A DNA stretch of 64,000 bases, taken from Rhizopus arrhizus. Taxonomy: Eukaryota > Mucoromycota > Mucoromycetes > Mucorales > Rhizopodaceae. The first letter of the stretch is position 1. The number at the start of each line of letters is the position of its first letter. The stretch spans positions 992,001-1,056,000 of the forward strand of contig JAKZZE010000003.1 of the NCBI GenBank assembly GCA_024220505.1, given 5' to 3'. Positions 1 to 13,081 of the stretch are shown in pieces. The position numbers and the translations under genes are program-made. The notes beneath the pieces are model-generated. The model saw only the letters and a program-made list of their open reading frames with translations. It was not told the origin of the DNA and searched no databases.

Positions 1-341
1 ATCGCCTCATAATAATGCTTTACTGTCGCTAGCTTATGCCTATTTTATACTAAAATTGAGTTCATACAATCAAGCATTTCATCCGCCAGCAGACCAACTT
101 CATTTAGCCATTGGGTCGATTTGCACTTCAGAAACTTAATAGTTGACTAATGGATATTCGTTTTTTTTTTTTTGTAAAGTCAACCATTCTTTAGGAATGA
201 CGTACCAGGCCACTGTTTGCAATACTGATCAAATTAGTCTCGTTTTACACCAAGGATGCTGCAACCAGTATATATACAGGACTATTGCCAAACCTTCGCA
301 GAAGTATACAATCTTTATTTTGAAGATAGCCTTCACATAAT

Positions 342-380
<39 letters not shown>

Positions 381-1701
381 GAAAAGTTTTGTTGTGATAA
401 ATTTGTGCGAAATACAATTTTGTTCTATTAAAATCTTAGATTAGCTTTATGATAACCTGTAAAGTACTTGGGGACATTATGATAAATTTGTTTCTGACGA
501 ATTTTAAGTACGTGTGTGTTTCAAGAAAGCATTGAATGATAAATGTAAAAATATCTTTATTCATCATATTGAAAAAGGTCCTTCTATTAATATGATTCGA
601 GTATTACAAAGCTTAACTTTTCTTAAACATGCCTGAATTAATTTCAACTGTAATTTCAAGTTTCTAATCATACTGACAACAAAATCTATCTTGTTTCAAA
701 TAGTAATAATTCAAACGATTAACAAGCTCCTGTTTTTAGCATATTCTATAATCATATGCATTCATTTTATCATTGTACATATATTGCACAAATACCCTAA
801 CGTTATAGAAAACTGCGTATGTCTAGGCCAATGGCGCCCCCATGTATGTGTGTACCGGTAAGCGTTGTACAGCGAAACCTCGGAATTTGCTTCTATGTAA
901 TGTTTAAAAAAGTCCACTTTTATAGTTCTGTTTGATCCATCTGAATACTAACATTCAAGTTTGATTAGGCCAACAGTTCAATGCAAATATGCACTGTTGT
1001 ATACAATGAGAAAGAGTTTGCTTGAAAATAGAGTGATGCCGTTTATTACAAAAGCTAATTTGTCAAATGGCTACATGACTGTGTACATATATAAAATTCT
1101 AATTTAGTATTTCTAGTCCTGATGTTCATGTTTAGCTTCTGTGTTGAATTTTATGGAATACGATGCTTGACTGCGCTATATTTTAGACTCTATGACCATA
1201 TTAGTGACAAGAAAGGTTGCGTTACCTCGTAAAGAGATCCTTGTAATTTTTTTTTTACTCCACATCTTTTATCAATATCACTATGTTACATTATATTAGT
1301 TTCTAGTTTCAACCTTGCAAGAAAGTGAAATATTTAAAAGCTAAATGTTCACCTTGATCTAAATATAATATCAAAATTTTAAATTAAAAAAGCGGTGGTT
1401 TTCTACAAGTACTTGAAATATGGACTATACTTCCTTATTTATTTTTCCGTTAGACTAAAAGTTGGAGTCAAAAACTTTTTTTCTAGGTAAACTTTAGATG
1501 CATTTGCTCAACTGGAACTTTAATTATATTATAGAAATAATAGTCAAAATTTTAAGATTTTTTTTATTAATTCGCTTGAGCAAAAAATGTATAGAGAAGG
1601 ATAAATAACAATACATATTATATGATATATACAACTACAATAATAAATAAGCAGGGATAACTATAAATAAAATACTGGGGTAACTATTCTCCACTTTTTG
1701 A
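1..1701. other. AT-rich intergenic DNA with a long A tract
   Basis: I see no gene here. Reading frames are short and interrupted. The notable feature is a run of 37 A residues at 343–379. A short GC-richer patch at about 828–885 has no recognisable coding or RNA signature. The right-hand part is the 3' flank of the sugar transporter. Confidence 0.6.
343..379. repeat. A37 homopolymer tract
   Basis: An uninterrupted run of 37 A. It has no adjacent coding sequence, target-site duplication or retroelement body, so I do not call it a retroposed tail. Confidence 0.95.
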
Positions 1702-3409
1702 TTATTTATAGTTAGGTCCCTTTTCGTCATAGTCATTCTTTACATTGGCGGCTTCGGAGTCAATAGCTGGCTTGTCGTTAGGCTTTGAGGGATTTATGAC
1801 GCTTTGACGACCAGAGAAGTTGCTTGGGAAACGACGGGAAGTAGGTCTAGATCCGCGACCCGATTCGGCATCACTACGTGTCTTTTCATATAAGGACACA
1901 GAACCAATATGAGAAGCAACAGACTTTGCATCTTCTTGAAGGTCTTCGGTAGCAAATAAAAGTTCAATTTCTTCCAAGGACTTACCCATAGTTTCAGGGT
2001 AGAAAAAGAAGATAGGGATCAAGAAAATGACATTAAGGATACCAAACATAAGGAAGGTCCAATATTTAGCATATTGGAACAAAACGGGGGCAATCATGGC
2101 AACTATAAAGTTACCAAGCCAATTGGCAGCTGTAGACATAGAATTACCCTTAGCTCTAAGACCAGTAGAGAAAATTTCAGAAGGATAAAGCCAAGCCAAA
2201 CCTAACCAAGCAGCACCAAAGAAGAAGTTGAAAAGCATGACAAACGCAATACAAGCGTTTGAGGCAGGTTGGTTCAACGTGGGTGCATCTCTTTGAATAA
2301 TATATTCGCAACCACCAACGATCAATAACGTAATCGCTTGACCAATCAAACCAGCATACATAAGAAAACGACGACCCAAACGATCAATAGTGTAAATGGG
2401 AGTAAAAGCACCAATAAAATAAACAATAGAATCAACACCAGCCATAAGGTAAGCTTTTTCAGTTGTCATACCAGCTTGCATGAATACATCAGTCAAATAG
2501 TAACTGATGACGTTAATACCACCGAATTGTTGAATCAATTGCCCACCCATGCCAAGTAATACACGATAACGGTTGTTCATCTTTCCTTTTTTGAAGAGCT
2601 CGACATAAGAAGAGATACCTTCACGACGTTCTAATTCAATACCATCACGAATTTCTTCCCATTCAGCAATACAACGAGGATGAGTTGTATCACAGTCAGA
2701 CCAAAGACGGGCAAGAACAGTTTTACATTCTTCCTCATAACCGTGAGCTTGCAACCAACGAGGGGACTCAGGAAGAATAAAGGAAGCAACACCTAGAATG
2801 ATAGCAAATACCATTTGAAAAGCTAAAGGAAATCTCCATGCGACTTCACCTTGAACAAAGTAAAAACCATATTCAAGCCAATAGGCAATAGCAACACCAA
2901 CAGCCAATAAAGAAGCTTCAAATGCAACATGGGAACCTCTAGACTTGGGAGGTGATAATTCAGCTTGATAGACAGGAATAGTAGCAGTATTCATACCATT
3001 ACCGATGCCTGTAACAATACGAGCAACAATCATCATTCCAGCGTTAACAGCAGCGGTTTGTAAAATGGCACCAATACAAAGAATAAAGCAACCTAAACGA
3101 ACAGTCTTTCTGCGACCTAACCAATCACCGATTCGACCGGTGGATAAAGCACCAAACATACAGCCAATTTCATAAAGTGCAACAATAGCACCCAACAAGC
3201 CAGAATTTGGGTTACCCATTGTCTGTTTGAATAAATCATTGGCTACAACACCGGACATAACACCCTATATATCAACACAAGTCAGTGTTTATGCATTTGT
3301 GAGCTTTGATTTATACAAATACCTGGTCATAACCAAAAAGTAAAAAACCAATAGCAGCTAATAGAGTCGAAGCTCTAAATAATGCAGCTCCTTTTAATAC
3401 AAAACCCAT
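1702..3409 (-). CDS. MFS sugar (hexose-type) transporter
   Basis: Two exons, 3323–3409 and 1702–3264, separated by a 58-nt intron, give a 549-residue protein. The small first exon supplies the start and the first membrane segment with its GYDQG motif; the long second frame alone would lack them. Family marks of the sugar-porter branch are visible: the loop-2 motif RIGDWLGRRKT, PESPRWL after helix 6, a second DRLGRRF motif after helix 8, and PETMGKSLEEIE after helix 12. About twelve hydrophobic segments are present. The hydrophilic C-terminal tail of about 80 residues is rich in Ser, Arg and Lys and is a likely site of regulation. It should import hexose or a related sugar at the plasma membrane by proton symport or facilitated diffusion; the substrate cannot be read from sequence. 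No partner gene is adjacent. Confidence 0.9.
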
Positions 3410-3573
3410 TTTGTGTAGGACAATAGAATATCAGATCAGAGAATATGTGTTTGCAAATTCAAATAAAATTATTCAAGTGGATAACAGTATAAAATATTTC
3501 TATGGCTTCCCCACAAAAATGATATAAAAAAGTCGACTTTGATTAAATCTTTGACCCGAAAAAAAAATAAGGG

Positions 3574-3581
3574 TATTTATA
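3574..3581 (-). promoter_or_regulatory. TATA-like box of the sugar transporter
   Basis: A TATAAATA match on the minus strand, about 165 nt upstream of the transporter start codon. It is placed by motif only. Other genes in this window have the same octamer 50–80 nt upstream of their start, so this one implies a longer leader. Confidence 0.35.
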
Positions 3582-6500
3582 CTTTTTTTTTTTTGCATGC
3601 AACAGAAACATAGCATGTTGTATCCGCATGTCGGAGTTGTGTTTAAGACGTACCTTTATTTAAACTTTATTTGTTTAAATCCATTATTAGCGTCATAGAG
3701 TTTAAGAATATATTCTGAGTTCAGTATTTTAGCTGACCGGAACAAAAATTATTTTCTGGGAACAGTCTAGTGCCTATCTAATTGGATCGTATACACGTCA
3801 TAACAATTGCTTTTCAGTTTACATTGTATACAAATAAATATATCATAGATCGATTATACAATAAACCATGTGAATCTACTGATTATGGGCTCATACGTTA
3901 ATTTGCCCAAAAAAGGCGACTTTATTTATACAGCATTTTCCCGGTTTTTTTTTTTACTTTATTGTTAAAAACTTTACAGAAAATTTTTATACAAAATTGA
4001 ATCCCAGAATATAACAAATCAGATCACCTAAACGATTGCCATGACGGGTGTACATCAATCATGCTTCCATTACTCCTTTTTGTTTACTTAAATTTACAGT
4101 TACGTTAAAGGAAGCAGCGCTTAACAAGAATGTTACTGTTAAATATTGTGATCATATGATTGTTTCTGCACTATTCAATACAGTTGTAAAATTAGAAAGT
4201 AGAAGTTCGTCCTATACTTTAGCGTAATGATATTATTCAAAAGACTATATTATATACTATTGAAGTTTAAAGTTTTCTTTTTTTTTTCAAGCTATAATCT
4301 ATTACCACTCAAGCTAGAATGGTGTCTTAATATCATAATGATAAATTAATATCTAGACGGAAGCAAAGGTTTTTAACGAAATTAAACTTCATAATATATA
4401 TTTTGTTTGCCAATAGCCAAGTAAACATTATTAATGATTCCTTGTTTTTGTTAAATATATAAATGCGTATATTTGTATGAGAAATTTTCATAAGACTAAA
4501 GAAAAGTTTAATTAGATGACTCTTATAGTTGGTGTTTGTACACGCTAAAAACCAGATAACTGTCAAACTATTATGTGAACCCTATTTAAATCTCATACAA
4601 ACGGTAACTCAAATTAGTAAAAGAAGGCAGAAGATGCAAGTCTGTGCAATACGTTACACTAACTAGCGTTCTTTTGTGGATACACAAAAAAACTTGATTG
4701 TAAGCAAATAAAAAAAAAGGACCCCGACTTTTTACAGCAGTTATGGCGATAATGCAAGGGTCCTAAGAAGAGCAACTAAAGCAAAATGAGGATATGAAAT
4801 AGTTTTGCTTTCTATTGACTCTGTATATTATGACTGTACTATAGCCCCTCCTATAATAGTTCCAAAATAGCTGTCATTTTCAATAAAAGAAATAACGGGA
4901 TTCTTTGACATTTTTTCCTTATATCAATATAAATCAGGAAACTCAAGTACAGTGTGACCTTAGATTAGAAAAAGATACTACACTACCTCTTGTAAGCTTT
5001 CCTAGTAGCGTTAGCAGCTATTTGGATGGCTAAATGTATTAAGATAACAAAATGGATTGTACAATAAGAGTATCATATTATTTATTATAGACAACAAGAC
5101 TAGATCTTCATACAGCTGTCCCTATCATAATGGCCAGTTTACTTTAACTATTTTAATATACACAGTATTAATTGATACGCAGAAAGACATCTAGATTTAA
5201 CAAATATTCGTAGACATTATAACGAAATTAGACTAAAATGAGAAACTAAACCAAATCAAGCGATGCTTTTATTTTTATTTTAATAGTAATAGTACGACTT
5301 CTACTAATCTGATTTCACTTAATAAAAGCAAAAATGTACAAATATGTATTTATTAGAATAGAATTTTATTAACAGCAAATAGAGTAAAAAGGATCAAAAA
5401 AATGCTTCAGGGCATATATTATCTACGTTATCCTCATACCCTATTTCATTTGTAAAATAAACCACAGAACTGATGCCTGAGTATGCCAAACTGTCAAATT
5501 TTTGATAAAAAAAAATTATACAAAATCAGATACTGCGTCAGTTTAGATACATTGCAACTGTACATACAATCAGGACATCAACTAATTGAAAGTTTATACA
5601 TATTATATTATCATCTTTTTATTTGTATCTAATGAGCCAAAAAAAAGGGAAAAAAAAAAGATATGCTCAATCAGCAAACTAGTAATGACAAACGTTTATA
5701 GAAAAAAAAAAAACGGTACCTGCTTTAGTTGTATATTCAGTGATTTATTTTGCCAGTAGGAATACGACATTTAGAATAAAAAGATGTAACAATGAAAAGA
5801 TACGACATTTTATCAATGCTGCTGCATTTCATTCATCCAAATATTTAGAAAATATATAATTCAGTAATATGTCAGATACACACCCATTCGTTCTATTGCA
5901 AATTTAACTTTGTTTGTACAAATTGATTCAATAAATCATACCTTCATTTCAAAGATACTTGACAATATCATGTGGAGTGATGTGTATATTTTTAGTAGAC
6001 ATTTGCATTAGAGTAAATTTTTGAAAACATTTCGCTTACTACAAGGATAATACACCTTACAAGAATCGATGTTTTTTTTTGATAGTTGCAAAGTATAAGA
6101 ATGTCTACAAATCTAGCAAAAAATGACAACTATTATATTTTTGTCTATTTGGATGATATATAATATAACTTAAAAACTAACCTTCATCCTACAGCTTGCA
6201 ATGGAATTTTGTATACAAGCAAAAGTTAAAATTGTCTTTTATTCTGATTGGTAAACATAAGGTTGCATGGGGATGTTTTGCTGTTAAACATGACTGAAAA
6301 ACATGTTCCGTTTGTTCAATCACAATATATATATTTCATATTCAGATAAACTGCAAATACACCAAAATAAGTGTGGATAAACGTAAAAGTATTGGTCAAA
6401 ACAGTTGGATATTGAAACAGTTTAGACAAATGTATTATGAGCTTGTTTGAGTTGTGTAAAAAATTAAGTCCGTTCAGTTATAATGTGGAGCATACTCTTT

Positions 6501-7622
6501 CTTTGATAGCATTGAATCTGGGGTACAAGGAGATTACTCGTCTAAGTTTAGCTTCAGGTATATTTTTAGAAAACGCAATTTATAAAGAGAGGAAGCAAAG
6601 TATGGCTCTTACAAGCTATATTGTTGATATTTCAATAATTATACTTACCGTGGTCATACACATTCAAATAGTTTGTCCGTTAGCCTGGATTAAGTAGTCG
6701 CAGCATATTATATGCAATTCTTAAGAAAAATGCGAAAATGATTTTAATATGACGTAGCTCTCCATATATTATTATCATTAAGAAAAAGAAAGTAGTCAGC
6801 CAGTATTCTATATCATATTTTAAATACCTTTTATATTAAAGCTAATGTCAAACTAGTTTAATAAGACTTTATATTAGTTACAATAACAATACTATAAAAT
6901 TTTGTTTTTCTGATTGACATAAACTTTTACTTGGAGAGCATGATGTAATCAGAATAAAGAATAGTCAAGATAGACTGTATAATTGAAGCCATTTTTTTTT
7001 TCAACGATGTATTACAAGAATAGTGTTCTGTATAATGCAGAAAGATGAGACCCTGGGTTAACACATATGTAATACATAAATCTATTTTAAATGCCCTCTT
7101 ATTGGTCATGAAAAGAATACAGTATTTAACCTGTCATTTTAGTTTAATAGCAGATTGAAGCTGTTCGCTAGGATTTGGCTTAACAACTATAAAAAAGTAG
7201 GAATTGGATTTTCAAAATATGCATTGAATAAATAAAGGTAAAAACAAATGATCTGATTACGGAATCCTTAGGTATTGAAAGCATAAAAAAGAAGAAATGA
7301 TGCAAACAAAATAAAGCTTTAGTAGTTGAATTTTTTTATGTATAACGGCCTAACTAAATTTGATGGTGTATTACAATTAGTATCAAAGACAAGTTTGCTT
7401 TATGATCTACACAATTATTGAGAATAAGTTTTGTAATTGTTGATTAAGCAATGAAGACCTCTTACAAGTATCTTGGGCTCAATTCCTTTCAAAGTAGTGA
7501 CCGTCACACATCGACAGCCAATCAATTTTTCCGGTTTAAGCATTTGTATTATATTGAATCAAAAGAAGGGGGGAAACAATTTTTTCCACAAAAAAAAAAG
7601 CTTTTTTCAGCTTCATTGAAAC
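3582..7622. other. 4-kb AT-rich gene desert
   Basis: No supported gene was found. Frames are short and lack splice-compatible neighbours. The longest (about 6437–6697, plus) has no recognisable domain and looks like chance. A short imperfect inverted pair (AGGACCCC / AGGGTCCT) lies near 4719–4766. No tRNA B-box, rRNA or transposon end was recognised. Confidence 0.5.
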
Positions 7623-9213
7623 ATGTTCAAGTCATTGCGTGCTGCCGGTTCTCTTGCTCATCGTGCCTCTTTGGTAAAATATAGTGAAAAGTGAAAATAG
7701 CAGTCCAATAACATATCGAAAAGGTCACTCGTAAACCTCTCCAACACCAACAAAAGCGTTTTCTTAATATCCACGAATATTTATCCGTTAAGCTTTTGAG
7801 AGAGTACGGTATCAACGCTCCCAAGGGTGAAGTTGCCAAGTCTCCCGAGGAAGCCTTTGACATTGCAAAGAAACTTGGTAATACGATATAAGAAGTATTG
7901 TATAAATTATCTTACATTCCCATTTGCTTTAATCAGGTACTGACGATCTTGTCATCAAGGCTCAAGTTCTTGCTGGTGGTCGTGGTAAGGGTACCTTTGA
8001 CAATGGTTACAAAGGTGGTGTAAAGACTTTCAATACGTAAGTGGAAAAAATTTTCAAATGTATATATCGCGGCTTATCAACTTTTTACAGACCCGAAGAA
8101 GCTAGAGAACTCGCTGAGAAGATGCTTGGTCACAAATTGGTTACCAAGCAGACCGGTGCTGACGGAAAGCCCTGTAACGCTGTTTACATTTGTGAACGTA
8201 AATATGCTCGTAACGAATATTATTTCGCCATCCTCTTAGATCGTAAGTCTGCTGGCCCCGTCATTGTTGCCTCTTCTCAAGGTGGTGTTGACATTGAGAC
8301 TGTTGCTGCTCAAAACCCTGAAGCTATTATCACTATGTCTGTTGATAACAAGATTGGTCTTACTAAGGAAAGTGCTTTGGAGCTTGCTCAAAAGATGGGA
8401 TTTACACCCAAGGGCCAAGAAGAAGCTGCTGAAACCTTCATTAATCTTTACAAGCTCTTCAATGAAAAGGATGCTACTCAAGTTGAAATCAATCCCTTGT
8501 CAGAATCCAGTGACAACCAAGGTAAGTAATACAGAAAGAAAATAAGGGCCAATTTTTAAACACGCTATACAGTTCTTTGTATGGATGCCAAGTTGAACTT
8601 TGATGACAATGCTGATTTCAGACAAAAGGATGTCTTTGATCTTCGTGACTTCACTCAAGAAGATGCTCGTGAAATCGCCGCTGCCAAGCATCACTTGAAT
8701 TATATTGGTTTGGATGGCAGCATTGGTTGTTTAGGTAAGAAAGAGAAAAAGGAAAAAGGAAAGACAGATCACTTATGGACGTGGTAATGAATAGTCAACG
8801 GTGCTGGTCTTGCCATGGCCACTATGGATATCATTCAACTTCACGGCGGTAAGCCTGCCAACTTCTTGGATGTTGGTGGTGCAGCTACTCCTGATGCTGT
8901 TAAAGCTGCTTTCGAGATCATTACTTCCGACCCTCATGTTACATCTGCATTTGTCAACATTTTTGGTGGTATTATGCGCTGTGATGTTATTGCTGAAGGT
9001 ATCATTGCCGCCGCTAAAGATTTGGACCTCAAGATCCCCTTGATTGTCCGTTTGCGTGGTACAAAGGTTGATGAAGCCAAGAAGTTGATTGCCGAATCTG
9101 GTCTTCGTATATTTGCTGTTGAAGACTTGGATACTGCTGCTCAAAAGGCTGTTAAATTTTCACAAATTGTATCAATGGCCAAGGAAGCTAACATTGAGGT
9201 CACTTTTGCTTAG
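7623..9213 (+). CDS. LSC2: Succinyl-CoA ligase beta subunit, mitochondrial
   Basis: Six exons (7623–7673, 7724–7877, 7937–8036, 8091–8521, 8573–8734, 8795–9213) encode 438 residues, close to the family length. The enzyme converts succinyl-CoA and NDP to succinate and NTP in the TCA cycle, as a heterodimer with the alpha subunit in the mitochondrial matrix. The N-terminus ([17 protein letters not shown], then Arg/Gln-rich sequence) looks like a targeting peptide. The mature part begins LNIHEYLS, as expected for the family. The ATP-grasp region is shown by [22 protein letters not shown] and [14 protein letters not shown]. The C-terminal ligase domain contains [10 protein letters not shown] and [12 protein letters not shown]. 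The nucleotide specificity (ADP or GDP) cannot be told by eye. All five introns have GT–AG ends. The start was chosen for the targeting peptide. A 3.2-kb gene-free stretch follows. Confidence 0.95.
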
Positions 9214-12018
9214 ATTCATTATTTATAAAGTTTTTTTTTTTCTTTTTTTTTGCTTTACTTTTCTATTGTTTCTGCAAATTGAATTGAAGAAAACAAAACA
9301 GCTAAAACCTGGTTCATGACATGTGTTATTAATTGAATAACATTTTGTGTTAATATCTAACATAGTAATGTTTAGAAAAAAAGACGCAAAAATATTCAAT
9401 TACTTCGTACTGCATTAATTCCTGGTATGATTTGCAGTAAGGAAAATAACATGAAAAAAAAATCATTTTTTAGTCTTCATAAATCAAGTGCTACATTGTC
9501 TGTTCCTGTACTGGAAGCATGGATGGATGTTGAAGTATAGGTTGTGATATTTGGGTCAGCATTAACAATAATAGAGTCCAATGTAACACATAATTGTTAT
9601 TGATATTAATAAATCACAATAGATGATTGTATTTTTTGATTCTAAAAATCGTTTCAACTATGTTAAATTATAATATATTGCTTTTGTGCGTTCTTTTTCT
9701 TTTTTACAGTGATGTCAATTCTTTTTTTAAGAATGCGTTTGAAAATACTATTATTTCAAAGACTTTCTATAAATATATGCATTCTGTAATATTCTTTTCG
9801 TACAAAATGTGCTTTCTTAAATTAATCATGTTCTTGGTTTAAAGAAAATTATTGGCTTGGTATATAATGCTTCACATAGTGATATACTTTAAATCTTGTG
9901 TGGGTTGATTTCTAGTCATGAAATACATTTGTTTTAGTAATTGAAATTGTCTATTCTGGACCAAATTCAAATATATGGTACTTTAATTTCCATACAAAAA
10001 CCAGTAATTTGGCAACAAAGATAATGAACGGCAAATTTGGTTATAAAAATGGTAAAAATACAGCTACATTCTTCTTCAAACACTATTTAATTAGCTCAGG
10101 TATTCAACGTCGTTTGCTCAATTTATGTGACTAAGGAGAATATTGACAAAATTAGCAACTGCCTGTCCTATCATTGGTAGGCCATAAAACCCTCAAGGCT
10201 CTTTTTATGGAACTGGAAGTATAGGGCTAAATATACAATTAAACTTGTAGTCATTTACTTACGTTTAAGCCTTGTAATTCCATTGCGCTTTTTTTATGAA
10301 CAATGCATGATTGCATCATATCATAGCATTTTATGAATGAATAAAGATCACTGTTTTTTCAATTTACCTGACATATAATTTGAGTTAGTTGAAAGATCTT
10401 TTTAGTGTTTAGTAAAAAATGCAAAAAGTCTATTTTATAGGATCATGTTAATCTAGAGATCATTAGATTCACTTGGTACACTATCTTCTGAAGAATGAAA
10501 TCTACTAAAGCTACCAAAAAGAAAATATCTATTTTAATATAGCATAAAGAACTACGCTTTAAATAACGGTGCAATTGAAAATTAAGATATGCCGTACTTT
10601 GGTTTCCTAATATTCAATTGCATTATAGTAGGAATTGCTGCTTTGACCATAAAAAAATGGGATTATCAAGCAAAAATAGTGTATAGTATAATACAACTAC
10701 ACACTCAAGGACTTTTATGTTAAGAGCCATGTGCTTTTTCTAAATATAATACTTTATAAAACTAGACAGTTGTGGTTGCAAAACTATTTACAAGTGCAAA
10801 TTAGTGCTTCCCTGCAGGGAATTAAAACGTAAGGTTATAAGAAAAGATCTTTTACAGGCTGTGAATCCTAAAGGTTAAATTGTATAAAATTTGGCTGATC
10901 TAAATATTGTTGATAAATTCAAAAGTCGTAATTGATCATGATTACAATAAAAGAATTGGAAAAAGTATAGAGATTTTACATTCAGTACTGAAGCTCTACA
11001 AGAAATTGAATGGATATATTTTGTAAAAGAAAAAAAGTAATGAATGAGAAAAATGAAAACAATGTAAAAGATCATTTGTTCTTTCAAGTAGACGATTATT
11101 CCATGCAAGTACATCCTTTAATTAATAAAAAAAAGCTTTTCAAACGTGATGATACTTTGAAAAGTTAAGCAAATCCAGTCGACGCAGTGCCAAATTTCAC
11201 CTTTTCCCATTTATACTGCAATTTGATAAAAGTTGTGTTCTTCACCCTTTTATTTCAATCGATTCGGTACTTTTTGCAATTCTGTGTGCATTTACAATAG
11301 AGAACATTATATGACACTTATTATATAAACACACTTTGCTCAGATGTATATTAAGAATTATTTTTACTAAATATTTTCAAATAATAATAATAATAAAAAA
11401 AAAACTAAACCGTCATACATACATGTGCAATTACAGTTGCAAATGCAATGGAAGGAGAGAAAAGGTAAGGTGTAGCTATGTAAAGGTTGAACGAAAAAGT
11501 CATTTGCCGATTCAATCAACCGTGTTATTTTAAAAAGGTACATACTCTCTAAACCCATAAAGCGCACACACAAATACACTGGTATCGAGCATTGTTTAAG
11601 TCACTAGGTGTAATGGAAAACATAAGCTTAGATTCTGTAGATCAATTGAAAGCATTATTCCCGTTCCTGATGATTCCTCACTCTATGTTTTCTCAAAAAA
11701 TTTTAATGCGAAGTCCATATGCTTTATTTGTATTTCCTTGGTAATTGACTATAATATACAGAGGCACGCATGTTTGTTCAAGTTCTAGTCAGGCGATTGA
11801 GAATCAATTCCGATCTTATCTCTAATCTAAGAACAATTCCTGTCAGATTTTGATAGAATAGAAGCATGAATGTATTCAATACTAATTCTTCCTTTTTTTT
11901 TTTTTTTTTTTTTTTAGATATTTCATTTTTGTCTTTAATGGAAATGTAAATCAAGCATACAAATCCAGAATTCTGCAGCAAAACTTTAAAATTCTACTGT
12001 TCAAATGTACCCTCAAAG

Positions 12019-12049
<31 letters not shown>

Positions 12050-12319
12050 AATTTACACATAACCCTATAATTACCCATATTTGTATGATATTTTCTTATT
12101 ACATTTCCCGTGTGCAACAAGTACCCCATATACAATGGATCACCTGGAATACTTGCATGTAATACATATGCCGAACATTCAACATGCTATGATACACCCT
12201 TTTTTTTTTTTTTTTTTTTTATGTATAAGCATACCTTAGTCCTATTGAAATAATTGCAACAAGTAAAATAAAGAAATTTGCAAAACATCGATGACTCAGG
12301 TGGATTTCTATCTATTTTG
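9214..12319. other. AT-rich intergenic DNA with several T tracts
   Basis: No gene recognised. It contains long T runs (11893–11915, T23; 12019–12046, T28; 12200–12220, T21) and an isolated 14-nt perfect palindrome TTCCCTGCAGGGAA at 10808–10821. Short frames here have no domain or splice support. Confidence 0.5.
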
Positions 12320-12327
12320 TATAAATA
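12320..12327 (+). promoter_or_regulatory. TATA box of the HsbA-like gene
   Basis: TATAAATA, 77 nt upstream of the start codon and followed by a pyrimidine-rich leader. This spacing suits a short 5' leader. Confidence 0.5.
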
Positions 12328-12396
12328 GACAAATGCTTTTTCTTTCTTTTTTTTTCTTTATTATTATTCAATCTATTTATCAATTAAATAACCAAT

Positions 12397-13081
12397 ATGC
12401 GCTCTACTTTCTTGGCTCTTGCTCTTGCTCTCGTTGCTTCTGGTATAAACCTAAACATTGTTTTTATACAAAATCTAATCTAAACAATGACTTTGTTCTC
12501 ATCTATAGCTAATGCTGCTTCATTCAACAAGCGTACAGTTTCTTCTAGCGTTCAAAATTGTATCAAGGGCTTGACTGCTGCCCAAAGTCAAATATCGGCA
12601 GTCGCTTCTGCTGTAAGTTGTTGCAACCCTCATTTTTTATGTAGAATTAGCAGGAGTTATTGAAAGCTATATATAGGTTAATGGATTTTCCTCCTCTTCT
12701 GGCTATTCCGGTGCACTTGCTATTCACAGTAAGGAACAGGCTCTTGAATCCCTTGTTAAGACCGCCAATACCAACTGCTGTGCAATGACTAATGTTGTCA
12801 ATGAAGAAGAAGCCAACGCAGTTATTAATGTGGTCAAAACCCTTATCCCTGATATTCAAAATGCATTGAACACCATTGTCTCTAAGAAAGACCAATTTGA
12901 AGATGTTGCTCTTGCTACCACTATTGTCAAGACTGATATCAAGAGCTTGGAATCCAAAGTTAATGCTTTGGACAAGTGTATTCTTGCTGTCACTCCCTCT
13001 GACTTCACTTCTGTTGCTAATGTGTATATTGGCCAAGTAAACACTGCCTTTGCTGGTGCCAAGTCTGCATATGGTATTTAA
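12397..13081 (+). CDS. Secreted HsbA-like (hydrophobic surface-binding protein A) protein
   Basis: Three exons (12397–12442, 12509–12612, 12677–13081) encode 184 residues. The N-terminus MRSTFLALALALVASANA is a clear signal peptide, followed by a dibasic NKR that may be a processing site. The rest is a small helical protein rich in Ala, Val, Ser and Asn, with few aromatic residues and four Cys. It fits the fungal HsbA / cell-wall galactomannoprotein family, whose members bind hydrophobic surfaces or sit in the wall. The TATA box, strong signal peptide and short introns suggest a well expressed secreted protein. The family call rests on overall pattern, not on a catalytic motif, so it is less certain than the signal peptide. 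It has no functional partner nearby. Confidence 0.7.

Noticed and set aside
343..379. A37 as the tail of a retroposed sequence
   Set aside because: No adjacent coding or structured RNA sequence and no flanking duplication. Similar tracts occur throughout the window.
6437..6697. 86-codon frame in the 4-kb gene desert
   Set aside because: No domain, no splice-consistent neighbours and AT-rich codon use like that of non-coding DNA.
10808..10821. Perfect palindrome TTCCCTGCAGGGAA
   Set aside because: Isolated, single and without a neighbouring gene. One such palindrome is expected by chance or is too little to interpret.
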